Assembly (NCBI RefSeq): GCF_000934545.1
Contig: NZ_CP010554.1
Location: forward strand, 1,302,001 to 1,366,000
Reading direction: 5' to 3'
Source of the DNA: Rugosibacter aromaticivorans
Lineage (GTDB): Bacteria; Pseudomonadota; Gammaproteobacteria; Burkholderiales; Rhodocyclaceae
Length of the DNA stretch: 64,000 nt
Shown: piece after piece, positions 1-7,777 of the stretch
Numbering within the stretch: the first letter of the stretch is position 1
Layout of the letters: the number at the start of each line of letters is the position of its first letter
Translations under genes and position numbers: made by a program
The notes under the pieces: model-generated
Told to the model about the DNA's origin: nothing
The model's input: the letters and a program-made list of their open reading frames with translations, nothing else
The model's database searches: none

Positions 1-644
1 GCAATCCCTCTTCCTGAAGATGGGAAAACGTACGGCTGACTGTTTCCAGTTTTAAGCCAAGGTAAGAACCAATTTCTTCACGTGTCATGCGCAGATTGAA
101 ATCTCTGGCGGCATAACCCCGAGCCGCATATCGCTGAGACAAGTTAAGTAAAAATGCAATCACGCGCTCTTCTGCATGCATCGCGCCTAACATCATCATC
201 ATTCCCTGATCGCGAACAATCTCGCGGCTCATGACCCGATGCAAGTGACGTTGCAGTGTGGGTACCTTGACTGAAATCGTTTCCAGTTCATGAAATGGAA
301 TAAGACAGACTTCGCTATCCTCGAGTGCAATCGCATCACAATGATGAGTTTCTGCACTAATACCGTCCATGCCCAACACTTCGCCCGTCATGTAGAAACT
401 GGTAACTTGGTGACGGCCATCTTCAGACAATACTTCAGTTTTGAAAAATCCAAGCTTCACCGCATAAATCGCCGTGAAGCGGTCGCCTGAGCGAAAAATT
501 GCTTCGCCACGCGCAATTTTTCTCCGCTCACCCACTAGATTGTCCACCACGGAAAGCTCAGTCTCTGAAAGCCCAACGGGCAAACACAGCTCCTGCAAAT
601 TGCATTGCGAACAGGCCGATTGAAGTTTAGTAATTTCGGTCATG
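1..644 (-). CDS. fnr: FNR-type oxygen-sensing transcriptional regulator (3' end missing)
   Basis: Global anaerobic regulator of the CRP/FNR superfamily. Reading leftward from the ATG at 642-644, the N-terminus carries C11-x2-C14-x5-C20, and a further cysteine sits at C113 before LIPF. This is the four-cysteine set that holds the [4Fe-4S] cluster in E. coli FNR (C20, C23, C29, C122). A cyclic-nucleotide-type beta-roll follows, then a dimerisation helix and a helix-turn-helix with the recognition motif E-T-V-S-R (FNR E-x2-S-R), which predicts TTGAT half-sites. The window start cuts the gene within the last part of the DNA-binding domain. It is divergent from hemN, with an FNR box between them. 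The intact cluster ligands argue for direct oxygen sensing rather than a DNR/NnrR-type protein. Confidence 0.93.
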
Positions 645-687
645 ATTAAAACGTTTCATCAAAGCAACACCTCAATCCACATTGTTG

Positions 688-701
688 TTGACCTTTATCA
701 A
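688..701 (+). promoter_or_regulatory. FNR box between fnr and hemN
   Basis: TTGACCTTTATCAA, a near-perfect FNR/ANR palindrome. A weak -10 (CAACAT, 724-729) starts 36 bp from the box start, placing the box centre at -41.5 for a transcript starting near 736. That supports the hemN start at 764 over 728. The opposite direction (fnr) shows no good -10 at the mirrored spacing. Confidence 0.75.
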
Positions 702-763
702 CCCGGCATCTGAAAAATTGCGGCAACATGACGTGCATACATCCTATGCATTCTCCAAAGACC

Positions 764-2152
764 ATGAATGATCAGGAAATCGCTTTCGACCGCGAGCTCA
801 TCCGCCGTTTCGACGTAAACGGCCCGAGATATACATCTTACCCGACTGCTGACCGTTTTGTCGAAGGCTTTACGGCTGACTACTACGTGCATTGGTTGGG
901 GCGGCGAGGAGAGGTGCCTCCCAGCCGTCCCCTTTCTCTATACGTTCACATTCCATTTTGTCCGACAATCTGCTACTACTGCGCCTGCAACAAAATCATC
1001 ACGAAAGATCACGGCCGCTCGGCGAAATATCTTACCTATCTAGGCAGGGAAATGGATCTGGCGCTGGCTGCACTCGGTGGCACGCGTGAAGTTATCCAGA
1101 TGCACTGGGGTGGTGGTTCGCCGAGTTTTCTTGCAGATGATGAAATGCGCCATCTGATGGATATGATCCGTAGCCGTTTCCAACTGCTGCCCGAGGGTGA
1201 GTATTCGATTGAGATTGATCCGCGCAAAGTCAAAGGAGCTACGGTTGCACTACTGGCTGAACTTGGCTTTAATCGCATGAGCATCGGCGTGCAGGATTTT
1301 GCACCGGAAGTGCAACAAGCCGTTAATCGCATTCAGAGTCTGGAAGAAACAAGGCGCGTCATGGATACGGCACGTGAGTGTGGCTTCAAATCGCTAGCGG
1401 TAGATCTTATCTATGGCCTGCCTAAACAGAATGTGATTGGTTTTAATCACACGCTGGACGAGGTAATCAAACTCGGCCCGGATCGTCTCTCGATCTATAG
1501 CTATGCCCATGTGCCTAATCAGGCCAAACCACAGCGTCGCATTAGCGAAGCCGATTTGCCCACCGCTGATGAGCGCTTGCAGATTCTGCAACTGGCGATT
1601 CGCCGCTTGACCGATGCAGGGTATGTTTTCATTGGTATGGATCATTTTGCCAAACCCACGGATGAGCTGGCCATCGCTCAGCGTCAGGGGCGCTTGCATC
1701 GTAATTTTCAGGGGTATTCCACACATGCTGAAGCGGACTTAATGGCCTTTGGAGTTTCTGCTATCGGCAAGATCGGCCCTAGCCACGTACAAAACGTGCG
1801 TACCCTGAATGATTACTATGATCGTCTTGATCGCGGCATACTGCCTGTGCTGCGCGGGATTCAGCTAACCCCCGATGATTTGTTGCGACGCAGTATCATT
1901 CAGGCACTGATGTGTCACTTCACCTTGCCCATCGAATCTTTCGAGCTTGCCCACTTGATCAATTTCAAATCCTATTTCGCGACAGAATTAGCTGATCTGG
2001 CGGTGATGGAAAAAGATGGCCTGGTTACGATGACTGATCAATGGATTACAGTCAATCCTCCTGGCCGTCTGCTAGTGCGGGCAATTGCCATGGTGTTTGA
2101 TCGCTACCTGCGTTTCGACCGGGAGCGGATTCGCTACTCAAAAGTTATTTGA
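764..2152 (+). CDS. hemN: Oxygen-independent coproporphyrinogen III dehydrogenase
   Basis: Radical SAM enzyme converting coproporphyrinogen III to protoporphyrinogen IX without O2, in cytoplasmic heme synthesis. With the start at 764 the protein is 462 aa (E. coli 457) and opens like E. coli HemN, with the conserved [10 protein letters not shown] at about residues 20-29. The radical SAM cluster motif is C66-x3-C70-x2-C73, followed by C75 as in true HemN (CxxxCxxCxC), which separates it from HemW. In-frame ATGs at 728 and 743 also exist, but 728 would lie upstream of the +1 predicted from the FNR box. fnr is divergent and a TauE-like gene follows 33 bp downstream; the trio is typical of the neighbourhood of cbb3 oxidase clusters. 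Confidence 0.93.
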   Translation: MNDQEIAFDRELIRRFDVNGPRYTSYPTADRFVEGFTADYYVHWLGRRGEVPPSRPLSLYVHIPFCPTICYYCACNKIITKDHGRSAKYLTYLGREMDLALAALGGTREVIQMHWGGGSPSFLADDEMRHLMDMIRSRFQLLPEGEYSIEIDPRKVKGATVALLAELGFNRMSIGVQDFAPEVQQAVNRIQSLEETRRVMDTARECGFKSLAVDLIYGLPKQNVIGFNHTLDEVIKLGPDRLSIYSYAHVPNQAKPQRRISEADLPTADERLQILQLAIRRLTDAGYVFIGMDHFAKPTDELAIAQRQGRLHRNFQGYSTHAEADLMAFGVSAIGKIGPSHVQNVRTLNDYYDRLDRGILPVLRGIQLTPDDLLRRSIIQALMCHFTLPIESFELAHLINFKSYFATELADLAVMEKDGLVTMTDQWITVNPPGRLLVRAIAMVFDRYLRFDRERIRYSKVI

Positions 2153-2185
2153 GCACACACAAGACAGGACAGCACAAGATAACCG

Positions 2186-2893
2186 ATGCATGACACTGGT
2201 TTTTTCGCGGTATTCCTCGTTGGGTTGCTCGGTGGGGTGCACTGTGTGGGCATGTGCGGTGGCATCGTTTCCGCACTGACGGTACAGATCCCTCGCCAAA
2301 AAGCGCCGTGGTCAATCCACCTGGCCTATAACCTTGGCCGTATCGGCAGTTACATGATGGCAGGTGCCTTGATGGGCGCAGTGGGCAGCCTCGGGCTGTT
2401 ACTTAATCATTGGTTGCCAATGCAGATGACGCTCTACATAGCCGCCAACCTGATGTTGATTGGCCTGGGTCTTTATCTTACGGGCATGACTCAGACGCTG
2501 GCTTTTGTCGAGCGCGCCGGACAATGGTTGTGGCGACGAGTGCAGCCACTGACCCGTCGTTTTTTGCCTGTGCGTGGGGTGGCACAAGCCCTGCCGCTGG
2601 GCATGTTGTGGGGTTGGTTGCCCTGTGGGCTGGTGTATAGCGTGCTGGCGCTGACCCTGCTTTCCGGAAGCCCGGTGCGCGGTGCTTTGATCATGCTCGC
2701 CTTTGGCCTTGGTACGCTACCTAATCTCATGCTGGCGGGGCTGCTGCTGGTGCGCTTTCGCCGCGTTATTCAGGGCCGTGCGTTGCGTTTTGGCAGTGGT
2801 TTTCTGGTCCTGGCGTTTGGTGTGTGGGGTCTTGTCAATGCCACCACGCTCGGTGGCAAGCTATGGCAGGGCATCATCTGCCACGTTGAATAA
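2186..2893 (+). CDS. Sulfite exporter TauE/SafE family membrane protein
   Basis: Polytopic inner-membrane protein of 235 aa with about six hydrophobic segments. The first segment holds an H19-C20-x2-M23-C24-G-G motif, a potential metal site typical of the TauE/SafE-like proteins encoded near ccoNOPQ-ccoGHIS, hemN and fnr. In that setting the family is usually suspected of a role in metal handling or assembly of the cbb3 oxidase; nothing in the sequence proves a substrate. It lies 33 bp downstream of hemN, probably in the same transcript. Its stop codon (2891-2893) abuts a copy of the dispersed 25-bp repeat. Confidence 0.8.
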   Translation: MHDTGFFAVFLVGLLGGVHCVGMCGGIVSALTVQIPRQKAPWSIHLAYNLGRIGSYMMAGALMGAVGSLGLLLNHWLPMQMTLYIAANLMLIGLGLYLTGMTQTLAFVERAGQWLWRRVQPLTRRFLPVRGVAQALPLGMLWGWLPCGLVYSVLALTLLSGSPVRGALIMLAFGLGTLPNLMLAGLLLVRFRRVIQGRALRFGSGFLVLAFGVWGLVNATTLGGKLWQGIICHVE

Positions 2894-2917
2894 AGTCGGC
2901 GCTGGTGACACGCCGCG
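2892..2917 (+). repeat. Dispersed repeat, copy A
   Basis: AAAGTCGGCGCTGG followed by TGACACGCCGCG. It starts on the last two bases of the TAA stop of the TauE-like gene. It is most similar to the copy at 58845-58869. Confidence 0.65.
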
Positions 2918-2945
2918 AAACCTTGAGTCCGTTTCTGGAAAGTCC

Positions 2946-2998
2946 CCTTGGGGGCGGCGTCGCCTGGACGCCTTATGCGGGAGAATCGCACCCCAAGG
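2946..2998. other. Predicted three-way-junction fold in the intergenic region
   Basis: CCTTGGGG (2946-2953) pairs with CCCCAAGG (2991-2998). Inside it are two hairpins: GGCGTC/GACGCC (2956-2961 with 2967-2972, loop of 5) and TGCG/CGCA (2976-2979 with 2987-2990). No known riboswitch consensus was recognised. It lies between the TauE-like gene and the FNR box of the extradiol operon, so it may be a terminator-like 3' structure or a small RNA. The strand is undecided because the fold is nearly symmetrical. Confidence 0.35.
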
Positions 2999-3022
2999 CT
3001 TATCGATGAATCTGTGGATCAG

Positions 3023-3064
3023 TTGATTCAAGTCAACTGGGGTTCGGCATAGTTCATTTACCCT
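3023..3064 (+). promoter_or_regulatory. FNR-type promoter of the extradiol dioxygenase pair
   Basis: The box TTGATTCAAGTCAA at 3023-3036 is followed by a weak -10 TACCCT at 3059-3064, 36 bp from the box start. The implied +1 is near 3071 and the leader about 110 nt. The box is clear; the -10 matches only 3 of 6 positions. Confidence 0.6.
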
Positions 3065-3180
3065 TCGCAGCAGTTAGCGCTGAAAAATCATCATGCGGCA
3101 GCAGTGGCTTGGTTTCTGAACAGCGTGCTGTTCTGCGAAATTTCAAAAAATATGCTGAACAAAAAAAAGAGGAGAGTGCA

Positions 3181-4104
3181 ATGGCTGTGACACGATTAAG
3201 CTACATGAGCATCCGTGCCCTGGATCTCACTGCGAGCGAAAAACATTACACCGATGTGGTTGGTTTGCGAGTTACCGGGCGGCGGTCTGGCCAGGTCTAC
3301 TTGCAAGCACATGAGTCGCAAGATCATCACTGCATTATCCTTAATGCTTCTGACCGTGCTGGATTGGATCACGCCGGTTTCAAAGTGAGTGACATCAATG
3401 ATTTGATGGAAGCTGAAATCGCCGCCAGCGACTGGGGGCTGGCCACGCGCCGTGTCGCCAGTGGCGACATTCTGGGGCAGGGCGACGGGCTCATGATCAC
3501 CCTGCCATCCGGGCACATCTTCAACCTCTTTTATCATTCCGAGAAAATTGGCTACAGCTACGGCATGAAAGATCCGGACATCATTCTTGATCACGTCGAT
3601 GGTATTTCGCCTGTGACACATCTTGACCATGCCCTTCTGGCTGGAAACGATTGCGATAAATCCGTCAAGTTTTTGATGGAAGCATTGGACTTTAATCTGA
3701 CCGAAACGATCCTTGGGCCCGATGGCAGTTCATTCGCTTTCTTTTTGACGACGAGCAGTACGATTCATAATCTTGCCTTTGCGCCCGGGCCACCCAATAG
3801 TCTGCACCACATTGCTTTTTATGTGAATGACCGGGCGGATGTGATTCGTCGTGTCGATATGCTCAAGCGCAGAAAAATCACGACGCTGGACTACGGCATC
3901 AGCCGCCATGGCATTGGCGGAGTCACGACGACGTATTTCTTTGACCCTTCCGGCAATCGCAATGAATTCCAGTGTGGAATTTACGAAGCGCCAACTATCC
4001 GGGGCAATGCTCCTCCCATCGTCTGGGCGGGTGAGCATATTCCCAGAGGCGCTTTTTATTACGAGCGCGCCGTCCCGGCCAACTTCTTTGAAGTCGTCAC
4101 CTGA
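3181..4104 (+). CDS. Type I extradiol dioxygenase (catechol 2,3-dioxygenase family)
   Basis: Fe(II)-dependent ring-cleavage enzyme of the vicinal-oxygen-chelate fold, meta-cleaving a catechol. At 307 aa it is the usual two-domain size. The metal ligands expected of XylE/DmpB-type enzymes are present: H150 (in HLDH), H210 (in LHHIAF) and E262 (in GNRNEF). The second-shell SRHG (H243) and [11 protein letters not shown] block also match. The start at 3181 follows the Shine-Dalgarno AGAGGAGAG; an in-frame ATG at 3109 lies beyond it and adds an unconserved tail. The next extradiol gene begins 20 bp downstream in the same operon. Family membership is secure. Whether catechol, a methylcatechol or a dihydroxylated polycycle is the substrate cannot be read from the sequence. 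Confidence 0.88.
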   Translation: MAVTRLSYMSIRALDLTASEKHYTDVVGLRVTGRRSGQVYLQAHESQDHHCIILNASDRAGLDHAGFKVSDINDLMEAEIAASDWGLATRRVASGDILGQGDGLMITLPSGHIFNLFYHSEKIGYSYGMKDPDIILDHVDGISPVTHLDHALLAGNDCDKSVKFLMEALDFNLTETILGPDGSSFAFFLTTSSTIHNLAFAPGPPNSLHHIAFYVNDRADVIRRVDMLKRRKITTLDYGISRHGIGGVTTTYFFDPSGNRNEFQCGIYEAPTIRGNAPPIVWAGEHIPRGAFYYERAVPANFFEVVT

Positions 4105-4124
4105 AAATATACGAGGAGAAACGC

Positions 4125-5084
4125 ATGAGTTTACTGCACCGTGGCATACATCGTCTGGGCTACGCGTGGATTGCCGCCAAGGATTCACGCCTTTTGAAAA
4201 CCCGCGAGTTTTACACGCGTGAGCTGGGTTTGCTCGAAACCGGTAGCGAGCCTCACCGCGTTAGCTTCCGCTGCTGGCACGAACCCTATAAGTTTTCTTT
4301 CGTCGTCGATCACCGTGGCACCCCGGGGCTCGTCGAAATCGGCTTTCATGTTCGCGATGACAATGATCTTGAGACCTTTCAGCAAAAACTCACCGCAGCT
4401 GGCGTGATGGTTGACCGCGCTGATGCCAACAGTGTTCTGCAGGGGCTGGGCAAGTCCCTTGCGTTTACCGTTCCGGCGGGTCCGCGAATCCGGCTCTTTG
4501 CCACGATGGATCTTTTGGGTTATGTCACCGGTTACGAAGGCCCGGATTGGGTCGCACCGAAAGCCCTGCGTGATACCGCGGCGCCGCTCAATATCAATCA
4601 CGTGGCCTTCACCTCGCCCGATCCAGTACAAGCCAGTGCCTTCTTCAGTGACGTGCTGGGTTTTCTTGTTTCGGAGACGGTGGTTGATGAAGCGGGTAAA
4701 ACGATCTCCAGCCTGCTCTTTCGTATGGCGAAAAATGTTGGCGGGCAGGAGGTGGCGATTTATCCCGGCAAGGAAGTCAAGCTCCACCATGTTGCCTTCA
4801 CCAAGGAAGATGCTTCGGACGTTATGGCCGATGGTTATTATCTGCGCAGCGATGGGGTGACAATTGATCTTCTGGGACCCTTGCGGCAGCCGTATGGCAA
4901 TACTTTTTCGCTGTATTTTTATGACAGCAACGGAATTCGCCTGGAGCTGTGTTCAGGTGGCCGAATGACAGAAGTTCATCCGGAAATTCAGCCCGTTGTA
5001 TGGTCAAAGGCCCATCTGCGTGAGGCGTTGTCCTATTACGATGAGGCGCTGGTGCCGGAGGAATTTTTCCTGCCTTGTGTGTAG
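4125..5084 (+). CDS. Second type I extradiol dioxygenase, divergent
   Basis: A 319-aa vicinal-oxygen-chelate protein with candidate Fe(II) ligands H159 (NINHVAF), H222 (KLHHVAF) and E274 (IRLELC). The usual [10 protein letters not shown] signature is replaced by FYDSNGIRLEL, so it is a distant relative of the gene before it, not a recent duplicate. It starts 20 bp after that gene behind GAGGAG. Together they could cleave two different catechols or act as partners, which cannot be decided here. The first-shell triad is complete, so an active enzyme is expected. No terminator with a clear U-run follows. Confidence 0.8.
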   Translation: MSLLHRGIHRLGYAWIAAKDSRLLKTREFYTRELGLLETGSEPHRVSFRCWHEPYKFSFVVDHRGTPGLVEIGFHVRDDNDLETFQQKLTAAGVMVDRADANSVLQGLGKSLAFTVPAGPRIRLFATMDLLGYVTGYEGPDWVAPKALRDTAAPLNINHVAFTSPDPVQASAFFSDVLGFLVSETVVDEAGKTISSLLFRMAKNVGGQEVAIYPGKEVKLHHVAFTKEDASDVMADGYYLRSDGVTIDLLGPLRQPYGNTFSLYFYDSNGIRLELCSGGRMTEVHPEIQPVVWSKAHLREALSYYDEALVPEEFFLPCV

Positions 5085-5195
5085 AGGGTATGGTCAGTCG
5101 GAAGTAGGTAGTGGGTGGCATTGCATGGTCCCGTCTGCCTCACTTTCAGTGATACTGGTTTTTCCTCGCCGTGCACTGGTTATTCATCGATTATT

Positions 5196-5239
5196 CGCCG
5201 TATCGTCCAGACACGGATTCAAACCAGCGCCGACTTTTT
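5196..5239 (-). repeat. Dispersed repeat, copy split by 19 bp
   Basis: On the + strand CGCCGTATCG (5196-5205) and CAGCGCCGACTTTTT (5225-5239) are the two ends of the reverse-complemented repeat, separated by 19 unrelated bases. It lies between the convergent extradiol and XylM-like genes. Confidence 0.5.
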
Positions 5240-5267
5240 AACGTTTTGGTTTTTCTTCTCTTTTAAT

Positions 5268-6407
5268 TTAATCCCAAACACTTGCCCTGTGATGTTGCAC
5301 AGTGACTGACTGGGATTCGCCTATCCAGTCAGGCCATCCGGCACGTAGATTTGCTTTGCGTGCCAATTTTCTCTCTTCAGGAGAGGCGTATTCCAGATCC
5401 CATTTTTTAAGGCGTGGCTTGACAATCAGGTTGTCCCATACCCAGGGAATAAAAGCGGCGGGGGCGCATATGAACACACTGGGCATTTCAGGTGCATCTT
5501 TGTGTACTTTCAATTTATAGAAAGGAAGAAATCCATCACGATGGTGGTCGATATGGTTGGTAATTTCAAGCCCGGCGATACGTGACATGGTGGAGAAATG
5601 ATGCCACGTATGCCGATCTTCAATCGGTTGATTGGTGTCGCGTTGTAGTCCGTAGTGCTGTAAATAGTTGAGGGCTTCAAGGAGGAATTTAGTAGTTACC
5701 ATGACGGACAAGGTGATAACACCTGCAAGCCAGCCTGCGTATAAACCGATGGCTAGCGGTGTGCCAAAAACAGCGACAATTCCCCAGAAGACGATGCTGC
5801 TGGGCCCCCATACACTTTTGTTTTTTGCGGCCATTCGGCGTTTTTCAAGCTCAAAGGTGTCGAGATAGGCTCCCTTGGTTGCACGCCAGATGAATTCATA
5901 AAATTTTTCCCCGCGAAGCGGGGTATCACTATCTTTTTCTGTATCAAAGTACAGGTGATGGGTGTGCACATGCCCTATGGCGCGGTGCGGGTCGAAAAAG
6001 AATGTGGCGGCGATGTTTGCCAAAAACCGCTCAACCGCACTGCGCCGATGCATTAATTCATGCGCAATCGGAAGATTGGGAACGGCGCTAATCCACACAA
6101 GGCTGGCAAAACTACCCAGCAACGCAAGGTTGTAGGAAGTTGCCGGGGGAAAGCCCTGCTTCATGCGCCAGGCAAACATGCCGTACATGACAAGCATGAG
6201 TACGACATGTAAATACAGCGAAAAATCGACAAGCAACGGATGATTGATCTTGCGGTTTTTGTAGTCGTTGGGTAGCAGCAGATCAAGTGCCAGCAAGACC
6301 AGATAGGTCGAGGCCCCGAGCCACACCCACTGCCCGCCAAGATAAAAGCCAAAAATTGCCGTCAACACCAATAGCGTATTGAAGTAATAACGTAAATAAT
6401 CCACCAT
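5268..6407 (-). CDS. XylM/AlkB-type membrane diiron hydroxylase
   Basis: Integral-membrane non-heme diiron monooxygenase, which in this family hydroxylates methyl groups of arenes (XylM, p-cymene monooxygenase) or terminal alkane carbons (AlkB). At 379 aa it is close to XylM (about 369) and shorter than most AlkB. The histidine boxes are HELMHRR (from H116), GHVHTHH (146-151) and NHIDHHRD near residue 290, plus LQHYG, with about six hydrophobic segments around them. The start is fixed by AGGAGG seven bases before the ATG. It lies downstream of the I.2.C-type extradiol gene on the same strand, but an imperfect terminator-like hairpin at 6521-6552 separates them. No XylA-type reductase or rubredoxin is encoded in the window. 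It is paralogous to the gene at 48950. Confidence 0.86.
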   Translation of the reverse strand: MVDYLRYYFNTLLVLTAIFGFYLGGQWVWLGASTYLVLLALDLLLPNDYKNRKINHPLLVDFSLYLHVVLMLVMYGMFAWRMKQGFPPATSYNLALLGSFASLVWISAVPNLPIAHELMHRRSAVERFLANIAATFFFDPHRAIGHVHTHHLYFDTEKDSDTPLRGEKFYEFIWRATKGAYLDTFELEKRRMAAKNKSVWGPSSIVFWGIVAVFGTPLAIGLYAGWLAGVITLSVMVTTKFLLEALNYLQHYGLQRDTNQPIEDRHTWHHFSTMSRIAGLEITNHIDHHRDGFLPFYKLKVHKDAPEMPSVFICAPAAFIPWVWDNLIVKPRLKKWDLEYASPEERKLARKANLRAGWPDWIGESQSVTVQHHRASVWD

Positions 6408-6520
6408 CGTTTATCCTCCTGATAAATGAATAAATCTTATGAACGAAATTCAAAAAATCTGCGTTTAAAACCTGCCGTTATATAAGTAAGGCACGATCCA
6501 GGCAGCCGACAGTTGATTAA

Positions 6521-6552
6521 AGAGAACCCTCTAGCTTGAAAGAGGGCTCTCT
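6521..6552 (-). terminator. Hairpin between extradiol gene and XylM-like gene
   Basis: AGAGAACCCTCT and AGAGGGCTCTCT form a 12-bp stem with one mismatch around an 8-base loop, just 3' of the extradiol stop on the minus strand. The following T-tract is short, so it may act as a partial terminator or mRNA processing site. Confidence 0.5.
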
Positions 6553-6561
6553 GACGTGCTA

Positions 6562-7503
6562 TTAGGTATAGACCTCTGTAAAGGCAGGATTTAATTCGCG
6601 GGCGTGATAGAAAATCCCTTGACCCAGATGGGATTCGTCCCACGTGGTGACTGGGCGATCGGGTTGCGCAAGATAACCCAGCCCGGCAAATGTTTCATTG
6701 CGGTTGCCGGAGGGATCGAAGAAATAGATCGTCTCGCCACGGGTGATGCCATGACGCGTCGGGGTGACATCAATTCTGGTCTTGTTCTTCGACATGATGT
6801 CCGCCGCTTTGAGGATATCGTTCCAGTTATCCAGGAAGAAGGCAATGTGATGCAGACCGTTAATGGGGCCACCGACAAAGGCGATATCGTGCGGCGTAGA
6901 GGTGCGGAAAAGCCAGGTTGCCGCTTTGGCCTTGTCTGGGCCCACCAGAATCTGCTCGGATAGATAAAAATCCAGCACTTCCATGCAGAACTTCGTGTTT
7001 TCTTCTACCTTGTTGATGCCTTTTTCAGGGTTCATTTCACACATTAAGAGACAATGGTCGAGCCAGTGCGCACCTGTGCCCTTGATGTCATCCGGCCAAG
7101 GGTCGGGGTTGGTGGAGCCGACATCCGTATTGACAAATTCTTTTTGAGAATACAGGCGCATATCGTGCCCGCTGGGCAGGTTGAACTTGAGCATGCGGCC
7201 GACGAAGGGTAACGTGCCGGCAGGCTGGAATTCGGTTTTGATGCCATAGGCTTCGATGCGTTTCTGGAGGGCCTCGAGATCCGCATCATGTTCCACCTTG
7301 TAAGCCACGTGATTGACCCCTGCCTTATCCGCAGGGGAAAGGATGAGCGAGTATTTATCCCACTCATCCCAGCATTTGAGATACACATTGCCCTCTGCAT
7401 CTTTGTGCGTGGTCTTCATGCCGACCACTTTTTCATAATGTTTCAACGCCGCACCCATATCCATAACGCGGATGTTGACGTGACCGATTCTCATGATGCC
7501 CAT
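6562..7503 (-). CDS. Catechol 2,3-dioxygenase, subfamily I.2.C-like
   Basis: Fe(II) extradiol dioxygenase producing 2-hydroxymuconic semialdehyde-type products. The 313-aa protein matches the I.2.C group (TbuE of Ralstonia PKO1 and relatives) as I remember it: a MGIMRIGH start, the [12 protein letters not shown] block, a [14 protein letters not shown] stretch and a C-terminal [17 protein letters not shown]. The ligands are H150, H219 and E270. Such enzymes are known from hypoxic, hydrocarbon-fed groundwater bacteria. An FNR box (7602-7615) faces this gene with a predicted leader of about 64 nt. It is divergent from the flavin monooxygenase at 7778. Family assignment is strong; the subfamily rests on memory of consensus residues. 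Confidence 0.9.
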   Translation of the reverse strand: MGIMRIGHVNIRVMDMGAALKHYEKVVGMKTTHKDAEGNVYLKCWDEWDKYSLILSPADKAGVNHVAYKVEHDADLEALQKRIEAYGIKTEFQPAGTLPFVGRMLKFNLPSGHDMRLYSQKEFVNTDVGSTNPDPWPDDIKGTGAHWLDHCLLMCEMNPEKGINKVEENTKFCMEVLDFYLSEQILVGPDKAKAATWLFRTSTPHDIAFVGGPINGLHHIAFFLDNWNDILKAADIMSKNKTRIDVTPTRHGITRGETIYFFDPSGNRNETFAGLGYLAQPDRPVTTWDESHLGQGIFYHARELNPAFTEVYT

Positions 7504-7573
7504 AACAATCTCCTTTAATTGTTTGATTGATTGCAGAGGTAAAAAACATAAACACCACCACTTGCAGGCGAGG

Positions 7574-7615
7574 ATTTTTTCATGACTCGGAAGCGGGTAC
7601 TTTGATCAAGGTCAA
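7574..7615 (-). promoter_or_regulatory. FNR-type promoter for the I.2.C extradiol gene
   Basis: The box at 7602-7615 reads TTGATCAAGGTCAA on the + strand. On the minus strand a -10 AAAAAT (7579-7574) starts 36 bp from the box start, giving +1 near 7567. Confidence 0.65.
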
Positions 7616-7680
7616 CAAAATGTGACTTTTACAGAAGATCGAAACGGGCTTGCTCGGAAAATACAAAATCGCCTGTTGTG

Positions 7681-7722
7681 TTGATATAGATCAAACATGG
7701 GCGCGGGGGTGGTTGTTAGGCT
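7681..7722 (+). promoter_or_regulatory. FNR-type promoter for the first flavin monooxygenase
   Basis: TTGATATAGATCAA (7681-7694) is a perfect canonical FNR site. A -10-like TAGGCT at 7717-7722 keeps the 36-bp spacing, giving +1 near 7729 and a 49-nt leader to the GTG at 7778. Confidence 0.72.
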
Positions 7723-7777
7723 ACACGACGCAAAAGTTTGTTTTTGCTTTTTTTTTGTAAACCCCGAGGAGAAAATT

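Noticed and set aside
2892..3022. Possible riboswitch in the gap before the extradiol operon
   Set aside because: Conserved cores of glycine, cobalamin, TPP, SAM and FMN riboswitches were not found; only a generic three-way fold is claimed.
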